A stretch of 5,166 nucleotides of DNA, taken from JAFGIT01 sp016929465 [NCBI: Candidatus Coatesbacteria bacterium] (GTDB taxonomy: Bacteria; B130-G9). The stretch's first letter is position 1. The number at the start of each line of letters is the position of its first letter. Below are positions 5,074 through 5,166 of the stretch, piece after piece. Under the pieces are notes generated by a model. That model was not told where the DNA came from and searched no databases. It saw only the letters and a program-made list of their open reading frames with translations. The position numbers and the translations under genes were made by a program. The stretch lies in assembly GCA_016929465.1 (NCBI GenBank), contig JAFGIT010000053.1:1-5166 (forward strand), in the 5' to 3' direction.

Positions 5074-5166
5074 GAGGCAGAATGCCCGTATTTGAGAGAA
5101 ATGGGATTGACAGGTGTGCCTCAAATATAGATGATAATTGAAGCTATTGGTCTTTTGTGAGACCAA

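Noticed and set aside
5011-5166. Extension of the right-hand gene to the window edge
   Set aside because: The frame is open, but the DNA is AT-rich, the residues are not protein-like, and a candidate promoter lies within it.
1-5166. CRISPR array, tRNA/rRNA genes, insertion sequence
   Set aside because: No regularly spaced repeats, no tRNA-like cloverleaf or rRNA segments, and no transposase or terminal inverted repeats were seen on reading both strands.

Overview
The window comes from a strictly anaerobic or fermentative prokaryote of moderate-to-high GC. The diagnostic content is a CoA-dependent, ferredoxin-linked 2-oxoacid oxidoreductase, an oxygen-sensitive class of enzyme used by anaerobic bacteria and archaea. 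The domain is not settled by the DNA alone. Strong Shine-Dalgarno sites, a hairpin/U-tract terminator and a bacterial-looking left-hand gene pair point towards a bacterium. The TATA-like element ahead of the main operon lacks a clear -35 box and would also suit an archaeon.

Left arm (about 1-800, + strand): a compact two-gene module. A 70-residue protein of unknown function (204-416) overlaps out of frame a small AbiEii/DUF6036-like nucleotidyltransferase (349-798). It resembles toxin-antitoxin or defence-type nucleotidyltransferase pairs, but no activity can be proved here. The 203 bases before it hold no convincing gene.

Convergent junction (799-885): two hairpins in a row. Both pair fully, with one G-U each, only in minus-strand RNA, so they most likely terminate the large minus-strand operon.

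Centre (886-4308, - strand, transcribed right to left): a five-gene operon. Its order is a cysteine-free P-loop ATPase, a two-cluster ferredoxin-like delta subunit, then the alpha, beta and gamma subunits of a four-subunit VorB/Kor-type 2-oxoacid:ferredoxin oxidoreductase. The ATPase and delta genes overlap by 14 bases. Alpha and beta overlap by 4 bases (ATGA). Gamma starts at TTG. Alpha and beta together form the thiamine-diphosphate active site, beta also carries a proximal [4Fe-4S] cluster, gamma helps hold CoA, and delta passes electrons to ferredoxin. The ATPase is the least understood member; its place as first gene suggests a service role such as maturation or assembly, which is inference.

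Right arm (4447 to about 5010, - strand): a 187-residue protein with a Rossmann-like N-terminal half reminiscent of glycosyltransferase family 9, but only about half as long as that family and ending in a basic tail. It has its own candidate promoter. The gap of 138 bases before the ATPase holds a TATA-like element for the operon.
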